NCBI GenBank assembly: GCA_963692975.2
Contig: CAXMMR010000031.1
Location: forward strand, 124,001 to 188,000
Length of the DNA stretch: 64,000 bases
Reading direction: 5' to 3'
Source: CAXMMR01 sp963692975
Lineage (GTDB): Bacteria > Pseudomonadota > Alphaproteobacteria > Acetobacterales > Acetobacteraceae
Below are positions 44,276-54,971 of the stretch, in pieces; position 1 is the first letter of the stretch, and the number at the start of each line of letters is the position of its first letter. The notes below the pieces were generated by a model. The model did not search any database. It was not told the origin of the DNA and saw only the letters and a program-made list of their open reading frames with translations. A program made the position numbers and the translations under genes.

Positions 44276-45090
44276 TGGTGGAGCGCATCCGGCTGCTGGT
44301 GTCCGACATCGACGGCACGCTGGTGACCCACGACAAGCGGCTGACCGAGGCGGCGATCGCGGCGGCGGCGAGGCTCGGCGCGGCCGGCATCGCGCTGGCG
44401 CTCACCAGCTCGCGGCCGCCGCACGGCATCGCGGCCTTTGCCGACCGGCTGTCGCTCGCGACGCCGCGCGGCGCGCTGAACGGCGGGTTGCTGGTGGAGC
44501 CGGACGGGCGGATCATCGAGCAGATCCTGGTGGACGAGGCGGTGGTCGCCGAGGTGGTGGAGCGGCTGGCGGCGCGCGGCATCGCGATCTGGCTGTTCAC
44601 CGCCGACCAGTGGGTGCTGAGCGACCCGGACGCGCATTACGTCGCCTTCGAGCATCGCACGGTGCAGCTGGCGCCGACGGTGGTCGCCGATTTGCGGCCG
44701 TATTACGGACGGGTCGGCAAGATCATGGCCTCGAGCCAGGATGCCCCTGGCCTCGCCGCCATGGAGGCGGAGCTGCAGCGCGAGCTAAGCGGCCGGGTGA
44801 CGGCGCATCTGAGCCAAAGCTACTACCTCGACGTCACCCATCCGGACGCCAACAAAGGGACGTCGGTGCGCGCGATCGCAGCCCATCTCGGCATCGACCT
44901 CGCCGAGACCGCGGTGATCGGCGACATGACCAACGACGTGCCGATGTTCGAGGTGGCGCCGTTCTCGATCGCCATGGGCAACGCGCCGGACGCAGTTCGC
45001 GCGCGCGCCAGGATGGTGACGCGCAGCAACGAGGAGGAGGGTTTCGCCCATGCCGTCGAGCACCTGGTGCTGCCGCGTGCGCCGGCCTGA
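44275..45090 (+). CDS. HAD-superfamily phosphatase, Cof type (first of pair)
   Basis: 271-residue haloacid dehalogenase-like hydrolase with motif I SDIDGTLVT, motif IV IGDMTNDVPMF and a large C2-type cap containing NGGLLVEP. All catalytic residues are visible. Cof-type members dephosphorylate sugar phosphates or pyridoxal phosphate. The start overlaps the zwf stop. It is related to the next gene over its whole length, suggesting tandem duplication and divergence. Substrate unknown. Confidence 0.88.
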   Translation: MVERIRLLVSDIDGTLVTHDKRLTEAAIAAAARLGAAGIALALTSSRPPHGIAAFADRLSLATPRGALNGGLLVEPDGRIIEQILVDEAVVAEVVERLAARGIAIWLFTADQWVLSDPDAHYVAFEHRTVQLAPTVVADLRPYYGRVGKIMASSQDAPGLAAMEAELQRELSGRVTAHLSQSYYLDVTHPDANKGTSVRAIAAHLGIDLAETAVIGDMTNDVPMFEVAPFSIAMGNAPDAVRARARMVTRSNEEEGFAHAVEHLVLPRAPA

Positions 45091-45102
45091 AAAGCGACGC
45101 TG

Positions 45103-45912
45103 ATGCCCGGCAAGATCTCGCTGCTGCTGGCTGACGTCGACGGCACGCTGGTTACCAAGGAGAAGCTGCTCACCGACAAGGCGATCGCCGCAGTGCGGGC
45201 GCTCGGCGAGCGGGGCATCGGCTTTGCGCTCACCTCCGGCCGGCCGCCCAAGGGCATGGCGATGCTGATCGAGCCGCTGGCGGTGACGACGCCGATCGCC
45301 GGCTTCAACGGCGGGCTGTTCGTCCATCCCGACATGACGATCATCGAGGCGCGCAACCTGCCGCGCGAGGTCGCCGAGACGGCGGTGGCGATGATTGTCA
45401 AAGCGGGCCTGGATGCCTGGGTCTACTCCGGCGAGGACTGGATCGTGCACCGCGAGGACGCGCCCCACGTCGCGCGCGAGCAGTGGACGGTGAAGTTTCC
45501 GCCGGTGGTGCGCGCCGAGTTCGGCGACGCGCTGGACGCGGCGGTGAAGATCGTCGGCGTCAGCGACGACCTCGAGTTGATGAAGAAAGTCGAGCACGAC
45601 GTGCAGGCAGCGCTCGGCGATCGAGCCTCGGCGGCGCGGTCGCAGCCCTATTACCTCGACGTGACCCATCCGCAGGCCAATAAGGGCGGTGTGGTCGAGG
45701 CGTTGGCAAAAATGCTGAAGCTGCCGAAGGAGGAGATCGCAACGATCGGCGACCAGCCGAACGATGTGCTGATGTTCCGGCGCGGCGGGTTGTCAATCGC
45801 GATGGGCAATGCGAGCGACGAGGTCCGCGCCTCCGCCGACGAGGTGACCAGTTCCTCCGAGGAGGAGGGGTTCGCCCATGCGGTGCATCGCTTCGTGCTG
45901 GGAGAGGGCTGA
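45103..45912 (+). CDS. HAD-superfamily phosphatase, Cof type (second of pair)
   Basis: 269-residue paralogue of the preceding gene: motif I ADVDGTLVTKEKL, the same cap motif NGGLFVHP and motif IV IGDQPNDVLMF. Its stop overlaps the pgl ATG (TGATG), so it is firmly embedded in the pentose phosphate operon. It could be a sugar phosphatase or a repair phosphatase removing a toxic side product. This is inference from position only. Confidence 0.88.
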   Translation: MPGKISLLLADVDGTLVTKEKLLTDKAIAAVRALGERGIGFALTSGRPPKGMAMLIEPLAVTTPIAGFNGGLFVHPDMTIIEARNLPREVAETAVAMIVKAGLDAWVYSGEDWIVHREDAPHVAREQWTVKFPPVVRAEFGDALDAAVKIVGVSDDLELMKKVEHDVQAALGDRASAARSQPYYLDVTHPQANKGGVVEALAKMLKLPKEEIATIGDQPNDVLMFRRGGLSIAMGNASDEVRASADEVTSSSEEEGFAHAVHRFVLGEG

Positions 45913-46634
45913 TGGATCGCCACAATACGACGGTGCTCGACGACCCCGAGGCGCTGGCGCAGTTCGTCGCCGGCTGGCTGACCGAGCGGGCGCTGCACAG
46001 CACCGGGCGCTTCACGCTATGCCTGTCCGGCGGCTCGACGCCGAAGCGGCTGTTCGAGATCCTCGCGACAGACGCCTATCGCGAGCGGTTTCCGTGGGAG
46101 CGCACCCACCTGTTCTGGGGCGACGAGCGCTTCGTGCCGCATGACGACAAGGACAGCAACTACCGCATGACGCGCGAGGCGTTGCTCGACCACGTGCCGA
46201 TCCCGCCGGCGCACATCCATCCGATGCCGGTCAGCGGCACGCCCGCTCAGGCAGCGCTGGCTTACGAGCAGGAGCTGCGGGTGTATTACGGCGAGGAGAC
46301 GCTGGAATCGACGCGGCCGCTGTTCGACGTGACGCTGCTGGGGCTGGGCGAGAACGGGCACACGGCCTCGCTGTTTCCCGGCACGCCGGCGCTGCAGGAG
46401 AGCTTGCATTGGGTGGCGCCGGTGACCGAGGGCGTGCCGCAGCCGCGGCTGACGCTGACCTACTCGGCGCTCGCCTGCAGCGCCGTCGTCGCCTTCCTGA
46501 TCGCGGGCAAGTCGAAATACGCGGTGCTGCAGCGGGTGCTCAACGGCGACCGCGAGATGCCGGCGGCGCGCATCACCGCGGATGGCGAGCTGCACTGGTT
46601 CATCGACAAGTTCGCCGCCGAGGGGCGTGGATGA
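45912..46634 (+). CDS. pgl: 6-phosphogluconolactonase
   Basis: 240-residue cytoplasmic lactonase of the DevB/NagB fold hydrolysing 6-phosphogluconolactone made by Zwf. LCLSGGSTPKRLFE near residue 37, FWGDERFVPHDDKDSNYRM, LLGLGENGHTASLFPG and the C-terminal AGKSKYAVLQRVL. Four-base overlap with rpiA downstream. Confidence 0.96.
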   Translation: MDRHNTTVLDDPEALAQFVAGWLTERALHSTGRFTLCLSGGSTPKRLFEILATDAYRERFPWERTHLFWGDERFVPHDDKDSNYRMTREALLDHVPIPPAHIHPMPVSGTPAQAALAYEQELRVYYGEETLESTRPLFDVTLLGLGENGHTASLFPGTPALQESLHWVAPVTEGVPQPRLTLTYSALACSAVVAFLIAGKSKYAVLQRVLNGDREMPAARITADGELHWFIDKFAAEGRG

Positions 46635-47326
46635 CGCCAGCAGACCAGGACGGCTTCAAACGCGCCGCTGCCGAAGCGGCGGTGAGGCTGGTGGAGCCGG
46701 GGATGGTGGTCGGGCTCGGCACCGGCTCGACGGCGAATTTCGCGATCGCGGCCCTGACCCGGCGGGTGGCGGAGGGCTTGCGGATCGAGGCGGTGGCGAC
46801 CTCCGAGCGCAGCGCCAGCCAGGCGCGGACCGGCGGCATCGAGGTCTTTTCGCTCGAGGAGCGGCGGCGGATCGACCTTACGATCGACGGCGCCGACGAG
46901 GTGCAGCGCCACACGCTGGCGCTGATCAAGGGGCTTGGCGGCGCCCTGCTGCGCGAGAAGATTGTCGCCGCGGCGTCGGCGCGGCTGGTGATCATCGCCG
47001 ACGAGGGCAAGCTGGTCGACCGGCTGGGCGAGCACGTGGCGGTGCCGGTCGAGGTGGTGCGGTTCGGCTGGCAGGTGACGGCGGACCGCATCGCCGAGCT
47101 CGGCGCCACGGTCGTCCGGCGCGAGACGGCGCCGGGCGAGGCCTACGTGACGGATGGCGGAAACTTCATCATCGACGCGCGGTTCGGCGCCATCGCCGAT
47201 CCGGCGGCGACCGACGAGCGGCTGCACGAAGTGGTCGGCGTGATCGAGACCGGGCTGTTCATCGGCCGCGCCGCGCTGGCGATGGTCGCCGGTCCGGACG
47301 GCGTGCAGCGGCTCGAGACGGGCTAG
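46631..47326 (+). CDS. rpiA: Ribose-5-phosphate isomerase A
   Basis: 231 residues starting at an ATG overlapping the pgl stop. Phosphate-binding GLGTGSTANFAIAAL, IDLTIDGADEV with catalytic aspartate, GLGGALLREKIVA and DEGKLVDRLG. Interconverts ribose- and ribulose-5-phosphate, closing the oxidative branch. The longer open frame upstream lies in pgl and is a shadow. Confidence 0.96.
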   Translation: MTPADQDGFKRAAAEAAVRLVEPGMVVGLGTGSTANFAIAALTRRVAEGLRIEAVATSERSASQARTGGIEVFSLEERRRIDLTIDGADEVQRHTLALIKGLGGALLREKIVAAASARLVIIADEGKLVDRLGEHVAVPVEVVRFGWQVTADRIAELGATVVRRETAPGEAYVTDGGNFIIDARFGAIADPAATDERLHEVVGVIETGLFIGRAALAMVAGPDGVQRLETG

Positions 47327-47327
47327 C

Positions 47328-47885
47328 GTGGCGATCCCCTCGCAGGTGCTGATCGCCATGGGGGTCTCCGGCGTCGGCAAGAGCACGATCGCCGAGGCGC
47401 TCAACGAGCACCTGCACTGGCCGTTCAAGGAAGGCGACGAGCTGCACCCGCCCTCGAACGTGCAGAAGATGCATGCGGGCATGCCGCTCGACGACACCGA
47501 CCGCGAGCCGTGGCTGCGCACGGTCGCGGCGTGGATCCGGGCGCGGCGGGATGCGGACGAGCCCGGCATCATCACCTGCTCGGCGCTGAAGCGGGCCTAT
47601 CGCGACAAGCTGATCGACGGCGACGACCAGGTGCGGCTGCTCTACCTCAAGGCCGATCGGGCGGTGCTGCTGGACCGGCTCGAAAACCGCGAGGGGCACT
47701 TCATGCCGCCCAGCCTGCTGAACAGCCAGCTGGCGACGCTGGAGGAACCGACGCCCGACGAGCACCCGTACGTCATCCTCGTGCATGGCGACGTCGAGGC
47801 GATCGTCGGGGAATGCCTCGACGCGCTGGAGGCGGGCGGGGAAGGAAGGCCAGAGGCTCTGCCTCTGGACTCCGTCACGCGCTAG
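47328..47885 (+). CDS. gntK: Gluconokinase, C-terminus inside a family A repeat
   Basis: Carbohydrate kinase with P-loop MGVSGVGKST at residues 8-17, FKEGDELHPPSNVQKMHAGMPLDD and WIRARRDADEPGIITCSALKRAYRD. It phosphorylates gluconate to 6-phosphogluconate, feeding gnd. The GTG start is two bases after the rpiA stop. The final residues (GRPEALPLDSVTR) are the translation of a family A repeat, so the natural C-terminus appears to have been replaced or extended by the element. Confidence 0.92.
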   Translation: MAIPSQVLIAMGVSGVGKSTIAEALNEHLHWPFKEGDELHPPSNVQKMHAGMPLDDTDREPWLRTVAAWIRARRDADEPGIITCSALKRAYRDKLIDGDDQVRLLYLKADRAVLLDRLENREGHFMPPSLLNSQLATLEEPTPDEHPYVILVHGDVEAIVGECLDALEAGGEGRPEALPLDSVTR

Positions 47886-47923
47886 CGTGCAGTCGCACGA
47901 CGGGGCCTGAGGCCCCAGACCCC
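47844..47923 (-). repeat. Family A repeat half with hairpin cassette, overlapping gntK
   Basis: CCAGAGGC/GCCTCTGG, the CACGC/GCGTG cassette at 47876-47889, then GGGGCC/GGCCCC. The first 42 bases are coding for gntK, and the stop TAG falls within the cassette. Confidence 0.85.
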
Positions 47924-47971
47924 CCGATCCGTTAGGGACTCCGCGGGTTTGGCCGAAATACCGCTATCGAA

Positions 47972-48009
47972 CAAAAGTTTTTTGCTTCTTTTTCTCAAAA
48001 AAGAAGCTC
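47972..48009 (+). repeat. Family B repeat, solitary GCTTC arm
   Basis: Only the right arm is present: AAAAGTTTTTT then GCTTC/GAAGC. It sits with a half family A element between the convergent genes gntK and the Sco-type gene. Confidence 0.85.
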
Positions 48010-48013
48010 TTCC

Positions 48014-48622
48014 CTAAGCCGCCAGCCCCTTCAACTGCTTGGCCATATCCTCCGGCGTCATCGTGTCGCTTAGCACGGTGTCGAAGCTGCCGTCCGGCTT
48101 CATGACGTAGATCACCGAGCTGTGGTCCATTTCGTAATCGCCGGGATCGCCCTTGATCGGGTGTTTCTGGGCGTAGACGTGGTATTCGTGCTCGGCGGCG
48201 CCGATCGCGGCTTGGGTGCCGGACAGGCCGGTGATTTGCGGGTCGAACGCGCGGGCGTAATCGCCCATCAGCTTGGGCGTGTCGCGCTCCGGGTCGACGG
48301 TGATGAAGACCGGAGCGATGCGCGCGCGGGTGGCGGCGGGCAATTTCGCGAGCGCCAGGGCGATGGTGTTGAGCGTCGTCGGGCACACGTCGGGGCAGTG
48401 GGTGTAGCCGAAATAGACCAGCATCCAGCGGCCGTTGAAGTCGTGCGCGGTGACGCTGTGCCCGGTGGGGTCGGTGAGTGCGAAGGGGCCGCCGATGGTG
48501 ATCTCGCCGTTGTCGCCGGCTTGCTGCTCGTGCACGAGGCCGGGGCCGTATTGCACGACGGCGAAGCCGACGATCAGGGCGGCGAGCACCGGCAGGGCGA
48601 TCAGCAGGATGAGCCGTCTCAT
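48014..48622 (-). CDS. SCO1/SenC family copper chaperone
   Basis: 202-residue thioredoxin-like protein anchored by an N-terminal segment (ILLIALPVLAALIVGFAVV). The copper site is complete: CPDVC in YTHCPDVCPTTL and the later histidine in MDHSSVIYV. It supplies copper to the CuA site of cytochrome oxidase or acts as a thiol reductase. Its ATG overlaps the stop of the PCuAC gene, so both are in one unit for periplasmic copper delivery. Confidence 0.93.
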   Translation of the reverse strand: MRRLILLIALPVLAALIVGFAVVQYGPGLVHEQQAGDNGEITIGGPFALTDPTGHSVTAHDFNGRWMLVYFGYTHCPDVCPTTLNTIALALAKLPAATRARIAPVFITVDPERDTPKLMGDYARAFDPQITGLSGTQAAIGAAEHEYHVYAQKHPIKGDPGDYEMDHSSVIYVMKPDGSFDTVLSDTMTPEDMAKQLKGLAA

Positions 48623-49059
48623 GGCGCGGGTCCGGCGGCGCCGAGCGGCTCGATGGGGACGCTGACGGTGAGGGTGCCGGCCTGGGCGAAGGTCAGCGCG
48701 AGCGGGACGTGGCCGCCGGCAACGAGCGGCTGCTTCAGGCCCATCAGCATGATGTGGATGCCGCCAGGGGCGAGGCGCACCGGCTGGCCTGGCGGCAAGG
48801 CGAGGCCAGCATCGAGCGGGCGCATGGCGGTCATGCGGCCGGTGACGACGTTCTCGTGCAGCATGGCCATGGCGCAGGCGGGGCTGGCGACGCTGATCAG
48901 CCGGTCGCCGGCGGGGCTGAGCAGGGTGGCGTAGACGACGCCTGTGTCCTGGCCAGGCGCGGTGGCGCGGGCCCAGGGCCGGTCGATGCGGGTGGGCGCG
49001 GCCGCGAGGGCGAGAGCTGGCAGGACCGTCAGCAGCAGCGCGAGAGTTGAGGTGCGCAT
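48619..49059 (-). CDS. Periplasmic copper chaperone PCu(A)C
   Basis: 146 residues from the internal ATG with a Sec signal (RTSTLALLLTVLPALALAA). The copper-binding pattern is present: MLHENVV then MTAM and finally GGIHIMLMGLK (H/M ligands). The open frame extends 21 codons upstream, but that part is a family B repeat arm. The product hands Cu(I) to cytochrome oxidase together with Sco. The coupled Sco gene supports this. Confidence 0.93.
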   Translation of the reverse strand: MRTSTLALLLTVLPALALAAAPTRIDRPWARATAPGQDTGVVYATLLSPAGDRLISVASPACAMAMLHENVVTGRMTAMRPLDAGLALPPGQPVRLAPGGIHIMLMGLKQPLVAGGHVPLALTFAQAGTLTVSVPIEPLGAAGPAP

Positions 49060-49096
49060 CGCACCGATATCGGCATGGGAAGTGAGCAGAGGAAGG

Positions 49097-49210
49097 GCTT
49101 CTTTTTTGAAAAAAAGAAGCAAAAAACTTTCATACGCGCTGTCGCGGGACAGGCCGGCGACTACCTCTTATCGGATAAAAGGTTTTTGGTTCTTTTTTCA
49201 AAAAGAACCG
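49097..49210 (-). repeat. Family B repeat between divergent genes
   Basis: Left arm GCTTC/GAAGC and AAAAAACTTT, a spacer containing GCGCTGTCGC and CTTATCGGAT, and right arm AAAAGGTTTTT plus GGTTC/GAACC. It lies between the start codons of PCuAC (minus) and uvrB (plus), thus in a promoter or 5' leader position. Confidence 0.92.
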
Positions 49211-49234
49211 CTTGCTTGCTGTAGGAAGTCCTGC

Positions 49235-51460
<2,226 letters not shown>

Positions 51461-51655
51461 GGCCAGAGGCTCTGCCTCTGGACTCCGCTGGGGCCCGCGG
51501 CCCCAGACCCCATCCGTTTGGAGTTTTCAACGGGCGCTTTCTTGCTGGCGACGCCATTCCCCACGACACCGGCCTCGCCGTATGGCACGAATACCGAATG
51601 GATTTTAAAGGCTCCGCCTTTAATCGGGTCCAGGGGCGACGCCCCTGGCCTTCCT
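51461..51655 (-). repeat. Family A repeat, complete with conserved core
   Basis: CCAGAGGC/GCCTCTGG, TGGGGCCC/GGGCCCCA, the core in reverse at 51537-51555 (one base shorter than in other copies), TTTAAAGGC/GCCTTTAA and CCAGGGGC/GCCCCTGG. It lies between uvrB and folB on the same strand. Confidence 0.92.
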
Positions 51656-51674
51656 TTCTACAGGTGAGTTCACG

Positions 51675-52124
51675 ATGAACGAGCGGCCGCTTGCCGATGC
51701 ACGCCAGGCTCAGCGCCATGTGTTCCTGCGCGACATGGTGTTGAGCGCCAGCATCGGCGTGCACGAGTTCGAGCACGCGGCGCGGCAGCGTGTGCGCATC
51801 AACGTCGACCTGGCGGTGGATGACGAGGCGCCTGCGGCCGGCAAGCTGACGCGGGGTGCTGCGAGCCGGCCGATGGTCGGCGGTGACCAGCTGAGCCGCG
51901 TCGTCGACTACGAGCAGATCGCCGATGCTGTTCGCGCCATCGTTGCGCGCGGGCATGTCAGGCTTATTGAGACGCTAGCGGAGCGGATTGCCGAATCGTG
52001 CTTCGCAGATGTGCGGGTGAGGCTTGCACGAGTGCGTGTGGAGAAGCTTGATATCTTCGCCGACATGACATCGGTCGGCGTCGAAATAGAACGTCGGGCA
52101 TCACTTGTCCACTTTCGGGATTGA
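51675..52124 (+). CDS. folB: Dihydroneopterin aldolase family protein
   Basis: 149-residue tunnel-fold enzyme of folate synthesis: FLRDMVLSASIGVHEFE at the start, then VDYEQIADAV and LIETLAERIAESCF with the conserved catalytic and pterin-binding residues. It is longer than usual because of an insertion of about 20 residues (AAGKLTRGAASRPMVGGD) in the middle. AGGTGAG ribosome site before the ATG. It is placed between uvrB and uvrC, with no other folate genes nearby. Confidence 0.88.
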   Translation: MNERPLADARQAQRHVFLRDMVLSASIGVHEFEHAARQRVRINVDLAVDDEAPAAGKLTRGAASRPMVGGDQLSRVVDYEQIADAVRAIVARGHVRLIETLAERIAESCFADVRVRLARVRVEKLDIFADMTSVGVEIERRASLVHFRD

Positions 52125-52135
52125 CTCTCTATAAT
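52105..52135 (+). promoter_or_regulatory. Candidate promoter before uvrC
   Basis: Perfect −10 TATAAT at 52130-52135 with TTGTCC 19 bp upstream (spacing long). It overlaps the end of folB and would transcribe the structured leader of uvrC. Confidence 0.45.
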
Positions 52136-52140
52136 TACAG

Positions 52141-52231
52141 TTGCATGGCGCAGTGTCAGCGCTTGCAACCTGTGTCTGGCGCGACACATCAAGCAAAACA
52201 ATGGGTTAGGCGGTATGCCCAGTTTATGGGC
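52141..52231 (+). ncRNA. Candidate structured leader or small RNA, three hairpins
   Basis: Three consecutive stem-loops: TTGCA..GCGC/GCGC..TGCAA (52141-52168), TGTGTC/GACACA (52171-52188) and GCCCA/TGGGC (52217-52231). They follow a perfect TATAAT box and precede uvrC by about 160 bp. The region contains no convincing gene and has lower GC than its neighbours. I do not recognise a known RNA family. Confidence 0.35.
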
Positions 52232-52389
52232 AAAGCAAGCTAAGTCTCGGAAATGTCGTGGTTCCGGTCGTTCGCCGCTCGCTCGCCCACAGAGTTGTCC
52301 ACAGATTCGGTGGATGATGACGGGCAGTTTCGAGGCACCCGCGCGACCAATGCCGCGTCCCCGCAACCGAGCCGAAACTGGCTGACGAG

Positions 52390-54354
52390 ATGAGTGAAAT
52401 CGACGGCATGGCGGCGGACGAAGCACACGCTCAGGTTGGAGCGGCCTTGGAGCCGGAGGGCGAGCCCGGGGTGTTGGTTGAGGTTCAGGCGACGGCTGCC
52501 GGGGTGCAGGTGATCGAGCGGGCGTTGCGCACGATGCCGCTGGCGCCGGGCGTCTATCGCATGCTGGATGGCCGCGGCGACGCGCTCTACGTCGGCAAGG
52601 CGCGCAGCCTGAAGAAGCGGGTGCAGAGCTACACCCAGCTGCCGCGGCTGTCGGACCGGTTGCGCCGGATGGTGTCCGAGACGGTGTCGATGGAGATCGT
52701 CACCACCCACACCGAGGCCGAGGCGCTGCTGCTCGAGGCCAACCTGATCAAGCGCCTCAAACCGCGCTTCAACATCGTGCTGCGCGACGACAAGTCGTAT
52801 CCGTGGCTGATGCTGACGGAGGATAACGGCTTCCCGCAGATCACCAAGCATCGCGGCAGCCACGCCAGGAAGGGCAGCTATTACGGGCCGTTCGCCTCCG
52901 CCTGGGCGGTGAACCAGACGGTGACGGCGATGGAGCGGGTGTTCCTGCTGCGCTCCTGCGCCGACACGGTGTTCAACAACCGCTCGCGCCCCTGCCTGCT
53001 GCATCAGATCAAGCGCTGCTCGGCGCCCTGCGTGGGGCGGATCAGCGAGACGGATTACGGCACGTTGGTCAACCAGGCGAAGGCGTTCCTGGCCGGGCGC
53101 GCCAACACGGTGCAGCGCGAGCTCGCCACCGAGATGGAGGCCGCCTCGGCGGAGATGGAGTTCGAGCGGGCGGCGGCGCTGCGCGACCGGATCAGGGGCT
53201 TGACCCACGTGCAGGGCGGCGGCGTGATCAACCCGGCGAGCCTGACCGATGCCGACCTGATCGCGGCGTGGCAGATCGCCGGGCAGAGCTGCATCCAGGT
53301 GTTCTTCATCCGCGGCGGCCGCAACAACGGCAACCGCGCCTTCTTCCCCGTGCACACCCGCGGCGAGGAGGCGGGCGAGGTGCTGAGCGCCTTCATCGCC
53401 CAGTTCTACGACGACAAGCCGCCGCCGCCGCTGATCCTGACCAACCACGAGCTCGACGAGGCGGCGCTGCTCGAGGAGGCGCTCGGCTTGAAGGCGCATC
53501 GGCGGGTCGAGGTTTGCCACCCGCAGCGGGGCGAGAAGGCGGCGGTGATGCGCCACGCCGAGACCAACGCGCGCGAGGCGCTGGAGCGGCGGCTGGCGGA
53601 GAGCGCGGGGCAGGCCAAGCTGCTGGACGGGGTGGCCGGCCTGTTCGGGCTGGCCGGACCGCCGGGCCGGATCGAGACCTACGACAACTCGCACATCATG
53701 GGCCGCAACGCCTATGGAGTGATGGTGGTCGCCGGGCCCGAGGGCTTCACCAAGACAGGATATCGCAAATACGCGATTCGCGGGCCGATCGCGCCGGGCG
53801 ACGACTTCGCGATGATGCGCGAGGTGATGGAGCGGCGCTTCGGGCGTGCCCTGAAGGAGCAGGCGCAGCGGGACGAGGGGGGCGAGCTCGGCACGCCGCC
53901 GGACTGGCCGGACATGGTGCTGATCGACGGCGGCGCCGGGCAGTTCTCCGCCGCCCGCAAGATCCTCGACGATCTGGGTGTCACCGACGTGAAGCTGGTG
54001 GCGATCGCCAAGGGGCCGGACCGGGACGCCGGGCGGGAGTGGTTCCATACCGGCGACGCGGCACCCTTCCAGCTGCCGCCGCGCGACCCGGTGCTCTATT
54101 ACCTGCAGCGGCTGCGCGACGAGGCGCACCGGTTCGCCATCACCACCCATCGGGCGGGGCGGTCGAAGACGCTGACGACCAGCGAGCTCGACGAGGTCGA
54201 CGGCATTGGAGCGGCGCGCAAGCGGGCGCTGCTGAACCATTTCGGCTCGGCGCGCGGGGTGAAGCAGGCGGGGCTGCAGGATTTGGAGGCGGCGCCAGGC
54301 ATCAGCCGGGAAACGGCGAAGCGGGTGTATGACCATTTTCATGCGCGGAGCTAG
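52390..54354 (+). CDS. uvrC: Excinuclease ABC subunit C
   Basis: Dual-incision nuclease of nucleotide excision repair, 654 residues. GIY-YIG domain (APGVYRMLDGRGDALYVGKARSLKKRV), the UvrB-binding UVR motif (EMEFERAAALRDRIRGL), the RNase H-like endonuclease with IETYDNSHIMG and VLIDGGAGQ, and a C-terminal helix-hairpin-helix pair (IDGIGAARKRALLNHFGS). Together with uvrB it provides two of the three subunits, and uvrA is not in the window. Confidence 0.97.
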   Translation: MSEIDGMAADEAHAQVGAALEPEGEPGVLVEVQATAAGVQVIERALRTMPLAPGVYRMLDGRGDALYVGKARSLKKRVQSYTQLPRLSDRLRRMVSETVSMEIVTTHTEAEALLLEANLIKRLKPRFNIVLRDDKSYPWLMLTEDNGFPQITKHRGSHARKGSYYGPFASAWAVNQTVTAMERVFLLRSCADTVFNNRSRPCLLHQIKRCSAPCVGRISETDYGTLVNQAKAFLAGRANTVQRELATEMEAASAEMEFERAAALRDRIRGLTHVQGGGVINPASLTDADLIAAWQIAGQSCIQVFFIRGGRNNGNRAFFPVHTRGEEAGEVLSAFIAQFYDDKPPPPLILTNHELDEAALLEEALGLKAHRRVEVCHPQRGEKAAVMRHAETNAREALERRLAESAGQAKLLDGVAGLFGLAGPPGRIETYDNSHIMGRNAYGVMVVAGPEGFTKTGYRKYAIRGPIAPGDDFAMMREVMERRFGRALKEQAQRDEGGELGTPPDWPDMVLIDGGAGQFSAARKILDDLGVTDVKLVAIAKGPDRDAGREWFHTGDAAPFQLPPRDPVLYYLQRLRDEAHRFAITTHRAGRSKTLTTSELDEVDGIGAARKRALLNHFGSARGVKQAGLQDLEAAPGISRETAKRVYDHFHARS

Positions 54355-54356
54355 TT

Positions 54357-54560
54357 AAGGCCAGGAGCTCTGCTCCTGGACCTCGCTGGGGGCGGCGCCC
54401 CAGACCCGCATTCATGGGAGTCCAGGCGGGCTCTTTCTTGCTTGGCGCAGCCAATCCATCCTGCCTCGCCACCCCACGGTCTCGCCCTATGGCACGACAA
54501 CGAAATGGATTTTAAAGGCTTCGCCTTTAATGGGGTCCAGGGGCAAAGCCCCTGGCCTTG
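54357..54560 (-). repeat. Family A repeat, complete with conserved core
   Basis: CCAGGAGC/GCTCCTGG, a GGGGCGGCGCCCC-type H3, core reversed at 54433-54452, TTTAAAGGC/GCCTTTAA and CCAGGGGC/GCCCCTGG. It separates convergent uvrC and the HTH gene. Confidence 0.92.
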
Positions 54561-54572
54561 CTTGGCTCGCTT

Positions 54573-54869
54573 CTACTCGAGGTCGGCGAAGAACGAGCTG
54601 AGCGGCGCCTGGAGGAGGTTTGCGATCTTGAGCAGCCGTTCCGGTGGGATGCGCTCGGCGCCGCTTTCGTAGGCGAGGATTTCGTCGGGCGTTGCGCCGA
54701 TGGCGGCGGCCAGCTCGTCCTGGCGCATCTTGCGACGCACGCGCAGGCGCTCCACCATCATGCCGAGATGGGCGTTGAGGTCGTCGCTGGGTCCGACGTC
54801 CAACCCCCAGCTGGTCGTGGCCGGCCTGGTCGTCGATCGAGTTGGCTGGTTGTCGTCATTCTCTGTCAT
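54573..54869 (-). CDS. XRE-family helix-turn-helix regulator
   Basis: 98-residue DNA-binding protein with a Cro/C1-type HTH from about residue 40: MVERLRVRRKMRQDELAAAIGATPDEILAYESGAERIPPERLLKIANLL, all five helices visible, no sensor domain. The ATG was chosen at 54869 rather than further upstream. Divergent from the small unknown gene, with about 100 bp between the starts, so it may regulate that gene and itself. Target unknown. Confidence 0.87.
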   Translation of the reverse strand: MTENDDNQPTRSTTRPATTSWGLDVGPSDDLNAHLGMMVERLRVRRKMRQDELAAAIGATPDEILAYESGAERIPPERLLKIANLLQAPLSSFFADLE

Positions 54870-54971
54870 GAGCGGCCCCCAACTGCGGCGGCGCAGTCTT
54901 GCGCTCGCAAGGCCGGCAACGCCAAGAAAAAACCCCGTGCGGCGCATCTGCGATACGTCTCGACCAGTAGA

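Noticed and set aside
52295..52303. DnaA-box-like TTGTCCACA upstream of uvrC
   Set aside because: A single near-match without a cluster, an A/T-rich unwinding region or dnaA nearby is expected by chance. It does not indicate an origin.
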